Shown one piece after another: positions 55,160-63,979 of a DNA stretch of 64,000 nucleotides. The stretch's first letter is position 1. The number at the start of each line of letters is the position of its first letter. Source of the DNA: Rhizobium cauense (GTDB taxonomy: Bacteria > Pseudomonadota > Alphaproteobacteria > Rhizobiales > Rhizobiaceae); the NCBI RefSeq assembly GCF_019511525.1, contig NZ_JAEUAT010000024.1, forward strand, positions 1 to 64,000, in the 5' to 3' direction. The position numbers were made by a program, and so were the translations under genes. The notes beneath the pieces are model-generated. The model saw only the letters and a list, made by a program, of their open reading frames with translations. It ran no database searches and had not been told where the DNA came from.

Positions 55160-55501
55160 CTGTTTGGAACCGACCGGCGTCAGAGCCCGGTCGGTCCTAA
55201 CGTCCCACGTTAAGTATGAATCTTCCTTAGGTTGTTTTTATTTTTTCGATGTTCCACCTTGAGGCGGCCTGCCCATAATGGAACATCGCTATAAGCCTTT
55301 CGTAAAAGATAGCGTAAAAACAGCGTCTTATGATTTCATTCTCATGAGTTGTTTCGCTGTAGAAGACGTAGCTTTTTTGGGCACTTTCTGAACAACGACC
55401 AATTCACCAAACTCGTTCAAATCTTAACAAATCACTTAAGACCTCGGCAGGAGTTGGCCTCTAAGCAATGTGCCTGGCGGCGCGCAAGAAGGTCGATTCG
55501 C
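55160..55501 (+). other. Intergenic region after ureC
   Basis: About 340 bases. A hairpin ACCGACCGG / CCGGTCGGT (55169-55195) follows ureC but lacks a T-run. The remainder is AT-rich (for example around 55225-55350) and probably contains the promoter of the GGDEF gene. A longer in-frame open stretch precedes that gene but looks non-coding. Confidence 0.5.
55169..55195 (+). terminator. Weak terminator-like hairpin after ureC
   Basis: Nine-bp perfect stem ACCGACCGG / CCGGTCGGT with a nine-base loop, starting ten bases after the ureC stop. No T-run follows, so partial termination at best. Confidence 0.5.
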
Positions 55502-56341
55502 ATGAGAATTTCACTCCAGGCTGAGCTTGGCGATTTCCAGGATCGCCACACAATTTATGTGTTTGCTCTCAAGATGAGCTTCCTCGCGGTGACGCTGTCG
55601 TCCGTCGTGATTACGCTCATCTTGCCTCCGCTCAGCTGGATGGGGATGTTGCCCGTTCCGCTCGCCCATGGCGTTGTCTATGGCGTCTTGTTGTCATGGC
55701 TTATCGGTGGTGCCGTTTCGAGTGTGTTGTCGCTGGTGGCGGGTCATGCGATGCATCAGCTCAGCGTGTCGCGTGCGGAGTTCGAGCAGCTTAGTCGCAC
55801 TGATGTGTTGTCAGGTCTTCTCAATCGGCGAGCCTTTACCGAGGCACTGGAGGAAGTCGATGAAAACGCCTGCCTGGCGATCTTCGACGTGGATCGCTTC
55901 AAGGCCATCAACGATCGTTTCGGCCATGCCTGCGGTGATGCTGTGATCGTGGCGGTATCCGCAATCCTGGCGGCCGCCTTCGCGGGAAGCTCGGCAGCAG
56001 CAAGGTTGGGCGGCGAGGAGTTCGGAGCGATCGTCGTCGGTGGGTCGCAGGAGCAGCGGATAGAAAGAGTGAGGTCGGTCTGCGCTCATCTGGCGGGCCA
56101 GCCCGTCGCCGCAGGCGATTGCGTGGTTGCCATAACCGTCTCCGCAGGGATTGCCGAACTCGGCGAGGGGCGGAGCAAGGAGGGAGCCTATTCTGCGGCA
56201 GACAAGGCGCTCTATCTGGCAAAGGCGCTCGGTCGCAACCGAGTCGTGCATGAGAACGAGGGGCTGCATCCTGGCTGGCGTAGGCATTCATCTGAGGAGC
56301 GCGAGATTAACACTATTTGCGACGAGGCACGCCTAGCCTGA
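55502..56341 (+). CDS. Membrane-bound diguanylate cyclase (GGDEF)
   Basis: A 279-residue protein predicted to make cyclic di-GMP. Two membrane helices lie at about 20-42 and 55-80, and the GGDEF domain covers about 95-260, with FDVDRFKAINDRFGHACGDAV (metal Asp129) and the signature RLGGEEFGAIV (GGEEF at 170-174). The RxxD inhibitory site normally just upstream is absent (AGSS). There is no sensory domain beyond the helices. The start at 55502 has AAGAAGG nine bases upstream. It is inserted between ureC and ureE. Confidence 0.88.
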   Translation: MRISLQAELGDFQDRHTIYVFALKMSFLAVTLSSVVITLILPPLSWMGMLPVPLAHGVVYGVLLSWLIGGAVSSVLSLVAGHAMHQLSVSRAEFEQLSRTDVLSGLLNRRAFTEALEEVDENACLAIFDVDRFKAINDRFGHACGDAVIVAVSAILAAAFAGSSAAARLGGEEFGAIVVGGSQEQRIERVRSVCAHLAGQPVAAGDCVVAITVSAGIAELGEGRSKEGAYSAADKALYLAKALGRNRVVHENEGLHPGWRRHSSEEREINTICDEARLA

Positions 56342-56432
56342 GGAGCGCTGGAAGCGGCGGAGTCGCTTCATTCCTCTTGCATCGCGCGGGGGTATTTTGC
56401 ATGGTCGCACTCTCAAGCGAAATGGACATGTC

Positions 56433-56903
56433 ATGCAACGCGTTACCTCCTATCTCCCTGCCGGCACGCCATCATCCAACCCGATCGGCAAAGTCGTCCT
56501 GCCACACGATCTGCGACACTTGCGCAGGAAGCTGCTTCATCTCGAGAACGGCGAGATGGTAATGCTCGACCTCAAGGAGCCGGTTCTTTTTGCAAGTGGC
56601 GATATGCTGGTTCTCGACGACGGCGAGCTTATCGAAATCGTGGCCGCCGACGAGAAGCTCTTCGAGGTCAAAGGCCGGAACCGCCTGCACCTGATTGAAC
56701 TTGCATGGCACCTCGGCAACCGGCATCTCGGCGCACAGATCGAGGAAGACCGCATTCTCATCCTGCGAGATCATGTCATCCGCTCCATGCTTGAAGGGCT
56801 CGGTGCGACGGTACGGGAAGTTGCCGAGCCGTTCCAGCCGGCTCGCGGCGCCTATCATTCGCATGGTCATGACCACGGACATCATCATCACTCGCACGAC
56901 TGA
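56433..56903 (+). CDS. ureE: Urease nickel metallochaperone UreE
   Basis: A 156-residue nickel carrier. It has the peptide-binding N-terminal domain (LPHDLRHLRRKLLHLENGEMVMLDL), the metal-site segment AWHLGNRHLGAQIEEDRILIL with the conserved His, and a histidine-rich tail HSHGHDHGHHHHSHD that stores nickel. The start at 56433 has GGA seven bases upstream; other nearby ATGs are out of frame or lack support. Ends six bases before ureF. Confidence 0.94.
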   Translation: MQRVTSYLPAGTPSSNPIGKVVLPHDLRHLRRKLLHLENGEMVMLDLKEPVLFASGDMLVLDDGELIEIVAADEKLFEVKGRNRLHLIELAWHLGNRHLGAQIEEDRILILRDHVIRSMLEGLGATVREVAEPFQPARGAYHSHGHDHGHHHHSHD

Positions 56904-56909
56904 GCCGAT

Positions 56910-57581
56910 ATGACTGATGATGCTGATCTGCAGGCGTTGCTGCGGCTGATGGCCTGGCTGTCGCCGGCCTTCCCGGTCGGGTCTTTCGCCTATTCAGGCG
57001 GTTTGGAGCGCGCCGTTCACGATGGGCTGGTCACCGATGCTCATTCCCTTGCGAGTTGGGCATCGAACCTGATCGAGCGTGGGGCTGTCTGGAATGACGC
57101 CATTCTCCTCGCGGAGAGCCATCGCTGCCTTGGGCAGCAAGGGCGCCTTGGCGAACTCGCGGAACTCGCGGAAGCGCTTGCGGGATCGCGTGAACGTCAT
57201 CAGGAAACCATGCTGCTTGGCGACGCGTTTCTCTCCGCTGCCCGCGCGTGGCCGGATGAGGTGTTCGATCGATTGCCGCGGCACGTGGCATATCCGGTCG
57301 CCATCGGCGCCGTTGCGGGCGCGCATGGCGTTGCGGCGGAAAGGGCGATCGCGGCATTCCTGCATGCCTATCTTTCGCAGTTGGTTTCCGCGGGGATCCG
57401 TCTCGGCGTTGCCGGGCAAAAGGATGGCGTTGCCGTTCTTGCGGGCCTTGAGCGCGACATCGCCGATGTCGCCAAACGGGCAGCCGCTTCAACTGCGGAC
57501 GATCTTGGCTCGGCAACGATCCAGGCCGACATCATGTCGCTGCGCCACGAGACGCAGTCGACGCGGCTCTTTCGGTCGTGA
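56910..57581 (+). CDS. ureF: Urease accessory protein UreF
   Basis: A 223-residue helical accessory protein that regulates the GTPase UreG in the maturation complex. It shows WLSPAFPVGSFAYSGGLERAVHDGLV at the N terminus and AHGVAAERAIAAFLHAYLSQLVSAGIRLG, both typical. Its final TGA overlaps a GTG of a very small open frame that reaches ureG. Confidence 0.94.
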   Translation: MTDDADLQALLRLMAWLSPAFPVGSFAYSGGLERAVHDGLVTDAHSLASWASNLIERGAVWNDAILLAESHRCLGQQGRLGELAELAEALAGSRERHQETMLLGDAFLSAARAWPDEVFDRLPRHVAYPVAIGAVAGAHGVAAERAIAAFLHAYLSQLVSAGIRLGVAGQKDGVAVLAGLERDIADVAKRAAASTADDLGSATIQADIMSLRHETQSTRLFRS

Positions 57582-57664
57582 GCCGTCACGATCTGCGCTA
57601 TTTGCCGGTGGTCGCTCCGGAAGCGGCGCGCTATCATCAGCTGCTATTGGAGTTCAGAACATGA
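57578..57664 (+). CDS. Possible 28-residue peptide between ureF and ureG
   Basis: A GTG-initiated frame encoding SRHDLRYLPVVAPEAARYHQ and seven or so more residues. Its start overlaps the ureF stop (GTGA) and its own stop overlaps the ureG start (ATGA), so the whole gap is used as coding. No ribosome-binding site is clear, so it would depend on translational coupling. It may be only a bridge that brings ribosomes to ureG. I cannot name a function. Confidence 0.3.
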   Translation: MSRHDLRYLPVVAPEAARYHQLLLEFRT

Positions 57665-58272
57665 AATCAGGAAACGGACCCCTGCGTGTGGGTATCGGTG
57701 GGCCGGTCGGCTCCGGCAAGACAGCGCTGACCGAGAAGCTCTGCAAGGCTATGCGTGACGAATACTCGGTCGCCGTTGTTACGAACGACATCTATACGAC
57801 TGAGGATGCCGAGGCGCTGATGCGTATGCAGGCTTTGCCATCGGATCGGATTGTTGGCGTCGAGACAGGCGGCTGCCCGCATACGGCAATTCGTGAGGAT
57901 GCGACCATCAACCTTCAGGCTATCGCTGGCCTCAGCGAACGGATTCCGGATCTTGATGTCGTTTTCATCGAGTCGGGCGGCGACAATCTGGCTGCGACCT
58001 TTTCTCCAGACCTCGCTGATATCACGATCTACGTAATTTCCGTGTGCCAGGGTGAGGAGATCCCGCGTAAGGGCGGCCCGGGCATTACGAAGTCCGATCT
58101 TCTGGTTATCAACAAGAAGGACCTGGCTCCCTATGTCGGCGCGGACCTGGATGTCATGGACCGCGACGCGACCAGGATGCGCCAGGCACGGCCTTTCGTG
58201 TTCTCCGACATGAAGCGTGGCGATGGAGTGAACTCCATCGTCAGCTTCCTGAAGGAGCAGGGCGGCCTCTAG
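57661..58272 (+). CDS. ureG: Urease accessory GTPase UreG
   Basis: A 203-residue SIMIBI GTPase that drives nickel insertion into urease. P-loop GPVGSGKTALTEKLC (about 13-27), TNDIYTTEDAE, the nickel-binding Cys-Pro-His motif in VETGGCPHTAIREDA, ESGGDNLAATFSP and NKKDLAPYVGADL are all present. The ATG at 57661 begins MKSGNGPLRVGIGG. It is the last gene of the urease block and is convergent with the Crp/Fnr gene. Confidence 0.97.
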   Translation: MKSGNGPLRVGIGGPVGSGKTALTEKLCKAMRDEYSVAVVTNDIYTTEDAEALMRMQALPSDRIVGVETGGCPHTAIREDATINLQAIAGLSERIPDLDVVFIESGGDNLAATFSPDLADITIYVISVCQGEEIPRKGGPGITKSDLLVINKKDLAPYVGADLDVMDRDATRMRQARPFVFSDMKRGDGVNSIVSFLKEQGGL

Positions 58273-58273
58273 G

Positions 58274-58957
58274 CTAGAAGACCTGCCTGAGAGTGTCGAC
58301 GTCGGCGATCGCTATGGCGCGGCCGCTGACCGTGACACCCGAGCCGCGCAGCGCTGAGAAGGCGCGCGACAGCGCTTCTGGTGCCAGCCCGAGCTTGCGC
58401 GCCAGAAGACTCTTCTGGAATGGCAGGCGCAGAGTTGCCCGAGCACCTTCGTTGGTGCAATGCGTCAGCAGGTAGTGTGCGACGCGCTGCTGGCTGGTCT
58501 GCATACGATCTCGCGCCAGGCAATCCATAGTCGCCAGCAAATGTTGCGTGAGGCTGCGTGCGATCGCGCTGCCGATTCGCGGTTGCGCGTCTAGCAGAGC
58601 CTTGACCTGCGTGAGATCAAACCGGGCGAGGATGGCGTGTTCCATCGCCTGGGCGCTGTAATGGTATCCTTGTCCTTCAAGCACGAGGCATTCGCCGAAG
58701 CTGTCGCCCGGCTCGCAGATTCGGATATCGGCTTCTTGGTCTTCCGACCCACGATAGAGGCGGACATAGCCGCTCAGTACGCAGTAGAAATAGCGTGCTT
58801 TGTCGTGTTCGTAGAAGAGAACGTCATGCGGCTCATAACGCACCGCGACCGCGCAAGACATGAGAGCGTCTTGCTCCTGCCGATCAAGGCCGGAAGCGAT
58901 CGAGGCACCACCAAGCACCGCACGCTGCGCGCCGCTCAGTTTCAAAGCTCTGGTCAT
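58274..58957 (-). CDS. Crp/Fnr family transcriptional regulator
   Basis: A 227-residue regulator. The N-terminal cyclic-nucleotide-binding-like domain runs to about 140 (DVLFYEHDKARYFYCVLSGYVRLYR, ICEPGDSFGECLVLEG) and a C-terminal winged helix contains FQKSLLARKLGLAPEALSRAF. The N-terminal CxxC-type Fe-S ligand pattern of FNR is not present, although six scattered cysteines are. It resembles the Dnr/NnrR group, which senses nitric oxide, but this is uncertain. GGGAG is seven bases before the start. A perfect FNR-type palindrome lies 78 bases upstream. Confidence 0.85.
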   Translation of the reverse strand: MTRALKLSGAQRAVLGGASIASGLDRQEQDALMSCAVAVRYEPHDVLFYEHDKARYFYCVLSGYVRLYRGSEDQEADIRICEPGDSFGECLVLEGQGYHYSAQAMEHAILARFDLTQVKALLDAQPRIGSAIARSLTQHLLATMDCLARDRMQTSQQRVAHYLLTHCTNEGARATLRLPFQKSLLARKLGLAPEALSRAFSALRGSGVTVSGRAIAIADVDTLRQVF

Positions 58958-59034
58958 TTGTTTCTCCCTGTGGCGCGGCGGGTGCCGCCCCTACCTGATG
59001 TTGGCAAGGGTAACCGGGAGATGCGGTTCAGAAC

Positions 59035-59048
59035 TTGATCTCGATCAA
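59035..59048. promoter_or_regulatory. FNR/DNR-type operator
   Basis: TTGAT-CTCG-ATCAA, a perfect match to the TTGAT-N4-ATCAA consensus of the FNR, FixK and DNR family. It is upstream of the Crp/Fnr gene on the minus strand, 78 bases from its start codon, and is likely its regulatory site. Confidence 0.75.
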
Positions 59049-59060
59049 ATGTGGATCAAT

Positions 59061-59086
59061 AAAAAAGCCGGGCTGAACCCGGCTTT
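59061..59086 (-). terminator. Terminator after the RND transporter gene
   Basis: On the minus strand AAAAGCCGGG pairs with CCCGGCTTTT around TTCAG, followed by a TTTTTT run, eleven bases beyond the stop codon of the RND gene. Confidence 0.85.
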
Positions 59087-59096
59087 TGATTGGCGG

Positions 59097-62000
59097 CTAT
59101 TCCGCTGCGAAAGGCGGCAGGCGAACGACATTGCCCGATTTCCCGCGCTTTCCTTCCGGGGTCTCGATCGCCGTCACGCGGCCTTCGAGAGCACCAACGG
59201 CCTGCGTCAGTTCTTCGCGGGAAAGCGCCAGATCTTCCTTGTCCTTCCTGCCCACGAGGCGACCGAACATCCAGGCAAGCAGGCGGGACAGGTCGTCCAT
59301 GATGAGGAAGAACGAGGGCACGACGACCAGCGAAAGCACGGTCGACACGATAATGCCGCCGATCACTGCGATCGCCATCGGCGCACGGAACGAGCCACCT
59401 TCGCCAACGCCGAGCGCCGACGGCAGCATGCCTGCGGACATCGCGATAGAGGTCATGATAATCGGTCGGGCGCGCTTGCGGCCTGCCTCGACCATGGCTT
59501 CCACCCGCTCCATGCCGCGATGGCGCATCTCGATCGCGAAGTCGACCAGCAGGATGGCGTTCTTCGTCACGATACCCATCAGCATCAGGATGCCGATCAT
59601 GACCGGCATTGAGAGCGGGTTCTGTGTGAGCAGCAGTCCGACGGCAACGCCCCCGATCGCAAGCGGCAGCGAGAACAGGATGGTAAAGGGCTGGATCACG
59701 TCCTTGAAGAGAAGGATCAGCACTGTCAGTACCAGCATCAGGCCCATCAACATGGCGTTGACGAAGCTCTGCTGCATTTCGGTCTGGACCTTCGTATCGC
59801 CGCTTTCTGCCAGCTGGACCGTCGGAGGGATCTTGGCCTCATCGACAATCTGCCGGAACCGAGCGGATGCCGTATCGAGTGCCACGCCTTGCGGCAGATC
59901 GGACCCGATCGACACGACACGGTAGCGATTGTTGCGCTTGATCGAGCTGACGCCTTCTGAATAGTCGATATCGGCGACCGTGGAGAGAGGCACAGTACCC
60001 CCGCTCGCGGTCTGGATCTTCAGCGCTCGGAGGGCGGCAAGATCACGGCGCATGTCCAGCGATGCCTGCACGCGGATCGGAATCTGGCGATCGTCCAGGT
60101 TTATCTTGGCAAGGGCCGCATCGATATCGCCGATGGTGGCGACGCGGATCGTTTCGGAGATCTGCTGCGGCGTGATGCCGAGACGGGCAGCCTGGTCCTT
60201 GCGTGGACGGACCTGCAGTTCCGGACGCGGCAGGGCGCCTTCTGCACTGACGTTCGCCAGCAGCGGGTCGGCACGCAGTTTCGATTCAAGAATGCCGACA
60301 GCATCGTTCAGATCCTTCTCGTTCTTCGAGAGGAAGTTGAACGACAGGTCACGCTCGCCGCGATCGTTGAGTTTCAGGATACGTACGTCAGGGATATGGC
60401 GAAGTTTGGTGAACACCTCCTTCTCGATATCCCACTGTGGGCGAACGCGGCCATTCGGTTCCACCTTCGGCAGATAGGGGCCGATGATCGGCAGTTTCCC
60501 AAGGAAATCATCGACAAGCTTTTTCGAAAGCCTCTGGTCTAACTTGTGGAGCGTGAGCGTAACGGTCGCACGGCGCAGCTCGAGGTCTCCCTTCGGAGAC
60601 GCCCCGCCGAGGACGAAGACGCTTTCAACGCCGTCGATATCCTTGACGTCCTTGTAAATCGCATTCGTCGTCGCGTCGGTATCGTCGAGCGTCGCGTTCG
60701 GCGGCAGCTCGACGGACAGCACGATGCGCGATGCATCTTCCGGCGGGAGGAAGCTGCCGGGCACCTGCGCAAGCAACATGACGGAGCCAACGAGGAAAGC
60801 GATCGCCGCAAGCAGCGTCGCGTAACGGGTCCACCAGCGCCGGGTCGTGGCACGCACGAGGCGAGTATAGCCGCGGAAGAAAAGGCCATCATTGTCGTGA
60901 TGGTCTTCCATGCCATCTTCCGCACGCATGAGATAGGCAGCCATCATCGGTGTGATGAGGCGTGCCACCATGAGCGAGAAGAAGACGGAGAAGGCAACCG
61001 TCAGGCCGAACTGAATGAAGTACTGGCCGGGAATGCCGGGCATGAACGACACCGGCACGAAGACGGCAATGATCGTGAATGTCGTGGCAATGACCGCGAG
61101 GCCGATTTCGTCCGCGGCCTCAATGGCGGCGCGATAGGGCGTTTTGCCCATCTTGATATGACGGGCAATGTTCTCGATCTCGACGATCGCGTCATCGACG
61201 AGAATACCTGTCGCGAGCGTCAGGGCGAGGAAGCTGACGAGGTTCAGCGAGAAACCCATCAGGTCCATGATCCAGAACGTCGGGATCGCCGACAGCGGTA
61301 GCGCGACGGCTGAAATCAGCGTTGCGCGCCAGTTCCGGAGGAACAGGAAAACGACGATGATCGCAAGCACAGCGCCTTCGATCAGCGTGTCGATGGCCGC
61401 TTCATAGTTGCCGTAGGTGAAGTAGACGGAGTCGCTGATCAGCTCGATGCCGACGTTGGGGTTTTCAGCGCGCACCTTCTCGAGGCTCTTTGCGACGGTT
61501 TCCGCAACGCTGACTTCGCTGGCGCCCTTCGAGCGGAACACGCCGAAGGTAACGACAGGGGTGTCGTCGAAGCGCGAAAAGGATTTCGGCTCCTGATAGG
61601 TGTCCTTGATGGCGCCGAGGTCGGACAGCTTGACGAAACGGCCATTCGGCAGGGCGATCGTGGTATTGGCGAGTTCCGCGACGTTGCGGGCATCGCCAAG
61701 CACGCGGATTGCCTGCTCGCTACCTGCCACCTGACCACGACCGGAACCGAGGTCGACGTTGGTGCCTCGCAGCTGCTGGTTCACGCTTGCGGCGGTGATA
61801 CCGTGGGCATTCAGCTTGTCCGGGTTGAGTTCGATGCGCACTTCACGCTCGGCGCCGCCGTAACGGTCGACGCGACCGATGCCGGCCTGGCCCTGGAGGG
61901 CGCGCTTGATCGTGTCGTCGACGAACCAGGAGAGCTCTTCGAGCGTCATGTCGGGCGACGAGACAGCGAAAGTCTGGATCGCCTGGCCCTCGACGTCGAT

Positions 62001-62390
62001 CTTCGAGACGATCGGCTCTTCGACGTTTGCAGGCAGATCGCTGCGAATGCGGTCGATGGCGTCCTTGGTGTCCTGAACAGCCTGCTCTGTCGGCACTTCC
62101 ATACGGAACATGACGACGGTCTGCGACTGGCCGTCTGTCACCGTCGACTGGATCTCGTCGATGCCGTTTATGCTGGCAACAGCGTCCTCGATTTCCTTCG
62201 TCACCTGCATCTCAAGTTCGGCAGGCGAAGCGCCGCTTTGCGTGACGATGATGGAAACGAGCGGAACGTCGATATTCGGGAAGCGCGTGATCGGCAGCTT
62301 GTTAAAAGACTGGATGCCGACGAAAAGCAGAAGCGCAAACACCAGAAGCGGTGCTACTGGATTTCTGATAGACCAAGCTGAAAAGTTCAT
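59097..62390 (-). CDS. RND efflux transporter, HAE1 type
   Basis: A 1097-residue proton-driven exporter of the AcrB/MexB family. It has the first helix with NPVAPLLVFALLLFVG, large periplasmic loops at about 40-330 and 560-870, and 12 helices overall. The proton-relay pair is in TM4 (LATGILVDDAIVEIENIARHI), and NAILLVDFAIEMRHRGM lies in TM10. The C-terminal ~60 residues are a charged coil-like extension. The ATG at 62390 is chosen over an upstream start that would overlap the membrane-fusion gene. Its substrates are unknown; in a pump with the MFP upstream, and needing an outer-membrane channel from elsewhere. Confidence 0.93.
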   Translation of the reverse strand: MNFSAWSIRNPVAPLLVFALLLFVGIQSFNKLPITRFPNIDVPLVSIIVTQSGASPAELEMQVTKEIEDAVASINGIDEIQSTVTDGQSQTVVMFRMEVPTEQAVQDTKDAIDRIRSDLPANVEEPIVSKIDVEGQAIQTFAVSSPDMTLEELSWFVDDTIKRALQGQAGIGRVDRYGGAEREVRIELNPDKLNAHGITAASVNQQLRGTNVDLGSGRGQVAGSEQAIRVLGDARNVAELANTTIALPNGRFVKLSDLGAIKDTYQEPKSFSRFDDTPVVTFGVFRSKGASEVSVAETVAKSLEKVRAENPNVGIELISDSVYFTYGNYEAAIDTLIEGAVLAIIVVFLFLRNWRATLISAVALPLSAIPTFWIMDLMGFSLNLVSFLALTLATGILVDDAIVEIENIARHIKMGKTPYRAAIEAADEIGLAVIATTFTIIAVFVPVSFMPGIPGQYFIQFGLTVAFSVFFSLMVARLITPMMAAYLMRAEDGMEDHHDNDGLFFRGYTRLVRATTRRWWTRYATLLAAIAFLVGSVMLLAQVPGSFLPPEDASRIVLSVELPPNATLDDTDATTNAIYKDVKDIDGVESVFVLGGASPKGDLELRRATVTLTLHKLDQRLSKKLVDDFLGKLPIIGPYLPKVEPNGRVRPQWDIEKEVFTKLRHIPDVRILKLNDRGERDLSFNFLSKNEKDLNDAVGILESKLRADPLLANVSAEGALPRPELQVRPRKDQAARLGITPQQISETIRVATIGDIDAALAKINLDDRQIPIRVQASLDMRRDLAALRALKIQTASGGTVPLSTVADIDYSEGVSSIKRNNRYRVVSIGSDLPQGVALDTASARFRQIVDEAKIPPTVQLAESGDTKVQTEMQQSFVNAMLMGLMLVLTVLILLFKDVIQPFTILFSLPLAIGGVAVGLLLTQNPLSMPVMIGILMLMGIVTKNAILLVDFAIEMRHRGMERVEAMVEAGRKRARPIIMTSIAMSAGMLPSALGVGEGGSFRAPMAIAVIGGIIVSTVLSLVVVPSFFLIMDDLSRLLAWMFGRLVGRKDKEDLALSREELTQAVGALEGRVTAIETPEGKRGKSGNVVRLPPFAAE

Positions 62391-62400
62391 CGGTCGTCTC

Positions 62401-63591
62401 TCAGTTGGAAGCCGGTGGCTGTTCACGGACCGGCGTGATGCGGTCGCCATCACGGACATAGGCGCCCGCCTTGGCTACGACCTCGTCGCCAGCTTTCAAT
62501 CCCTTTACGATCTCGACATAGGCACCGTCCTGGATGCCCGTCTCAACCGCTGCGAATTTCACGACGCCGTCCTCGACCTTGCGCGAAGAGGAGCCCTCGC
62601 TGCTCGTCAGCACGGCCGATACGGGCAGGGCCACATTCTCGGTCGTGCGCACGACGATATCGGCGCTGCCATACATGCCGGAACGGGCCTTGCTGCTGTC
62701 GTCGATCAGGATGTGGACCAGGCCGAGGCGCGTGACGGGATCTACGGTCGGCGAGACTAGCCGCACCGAACCGGTGATCTTCTCACGGCTGCCGGAGAGC
62801 GAGAGCGTTGCCTTCTGGCCAGGTTCGATCTTGACGATGTCGCTTTCGCCGACTTCCGTCACCAGCTCGATCTTGTCGTCGCGAATAATCGTAAAGAGCG
62901 GATCGCCGGTGCCGAGCGCAATGGCTCCAACCTTGGCATTCTTTGCAGCCACGGTGCCGCCAACCGGCGTCTTGACGTCGGTGCGCGCCAACTTGAGATC
63001 GGCATCGGCAATCTGGCTTTCGGTGACCTTGATATCGGCAATTGCGACCTGGATTGCCTGCTGTGCGGAATCGACGCGTGCGTTTGCCGAAGCGGCGGCA
63101 GCGTCCGCCTGCTCGACTGTCGCGGTCGATACTGTTCCCTTCTTGCCCATTTCCTGGGCGCGCGCTTGCTGTTGGCGCGCCTGCTCAGCATTGGCCTGCG
63201 CTTCGATCAGCTGGGCGCGAAGCTGCGCAAGGCTAGCTTCGTTCTTGGCCTTCGTGGCCTGCATCTGGCTTTTCTGCAGGATGAGCGCGTCGTCATTCAA
63301 GGTCGCGAGTGTGCTCTCCGCCTGCACCCGGTCGCCGACATCGGCGTTCAAGGCACGGATCGACAATCCTTCGACTTGCGGCTGAATGTAGACTTCCTCG
63401 ACGGCCTTGACGGTGCCCGTTGCAACGACGCGGTCGACGAGTGTGCGGGTTGACGCCTTGGTCACGACGATAGCAGGCAGGTTCTGTTGTGGCTTTGCAA
63501 CCGGCTGTTCCTGGGCAAATGCCACTGAGGCAACAGCTGCCGCGATCAGCAGGGTGGAGGCGCGAAGTATTTTAACAGGCGTGCGTGCCAT
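62401..63591 (-). CDS. RND efflux membrane-fusion protein (periplasmic adaptor)
   Basis: A 396-residue adaptor linking the RND transporter to an outer-membrane channel. The signal peptide covers about 1-26 (ending VAFA). A barrel-sandwich/lipoyl segment follows (VEEVYIQPQVEGLSIRALNADVGDRV), then a long alpha-hairpin (about 105-190, Ala/Gln/Glu-rich), and beta-barrel sequence (TVDPVTRLGLVHILIDD). It lies ten bases upstream of the RND gene on the same strand, so they form one operon. No regulator gene is adjacent. Confidence 0.92.
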   Translation of the reverse strand: MARTPVKILRASTLLIAAAVASVAFAQEQPVAKPQQNLPAIVVTKASTRTLVDRVVATGTVKAVEEVYIQPQVEGLSIRALNADVGDRVQAESTLATLNDDALILQKSQMQATKAKNEASLAQLRAQLIEAQANAEQARQQQARAQEMGKKGTVSTATVEQADAAAASANARVDSAQQAIQVAIADIKVTESQIADADLKLARTDVKTPVGGTVAAKNAKVGAIALGTGDPLFTIIRDDKIELVTEVGESDIVKIEPGQKATLSLSGSREKITGSVRLVSPTVDPVTRLGLVHILIDDSSKARSGMYGSADIVVRTTENVALPVSAVLTSSEGSSSRKVEDGVVKFAAVETGIQDGAYVEIVKGLKAGDEVVAKAGAYVRDGDRITPVREQPPASN

Positions 63592-63979
63592 GCGTCGTCA
63601 TCCAGTTTTGCTCGGCCAGACTCGCGCGGTGTCATCAGCTCGCGAATGGCCGGTTCCCGTATAGGTGTTCTCAGAAGTATTTCCGCATCCCCTGCCGACC
63701 TTACTTAAGAAGTCCCTCGTTCGGCAAACTCGACTTGTACGTGGTAGCGATTTGCCCATCGCGCAAGTCCGGCGGAAAATAATTCCTCATTGGAACACAA
63801 TAATTACCATTGTGATGCAGATCAATCACTGTGCGGTTATGCAAGCATTCCGATAGTTGATCCAGCATCCCTTCCATATGACGTGCGAGCCACGTCCGAT
63901 ACGACATGGAACGCGAACTTTTCGTCAAAAAAGCAAAACGCGCGGAAGCTCCGCGCGTTTCATCCCTTGTCATCGCCGA
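63592..63979. other. Intergenic region upstream of the RND operon
   Basis: About 390 bases with the efflux-pump promoter. A Crp-like imperfect palindrome TTGTGATGCAGATCAA occurs at 63810-63825. The minus-strand open frame running through 63701-63973 crosses a terminator and does not look like a real gene. Confidence 0.5.
63936..63960 (-). terminator. Terminator of the gene entering from the right edge
   Basis: Stem AAACGCGCGGA / TCCGCGCGTTT with a three-base loop; on the minus strand it is followed by a TTTTTT run. It stands about 20 bases beyond the stop codon at 63980. Confidence 0.85.

Noticed and set aside
63810..63825. Crp-like palindrome TTGTGATGCAGATCAA before the RND operon
   Set aside because: Only about eight of ten consensus positions match, and the second half-site is poor. 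Kept as a note, not a site.
63701..63973. Minus-strand open frame of 90 codons upstream of the RND operon
   Set aside because: It begins inside a strong terminator and has no plausible ribosome-binding site or motif.
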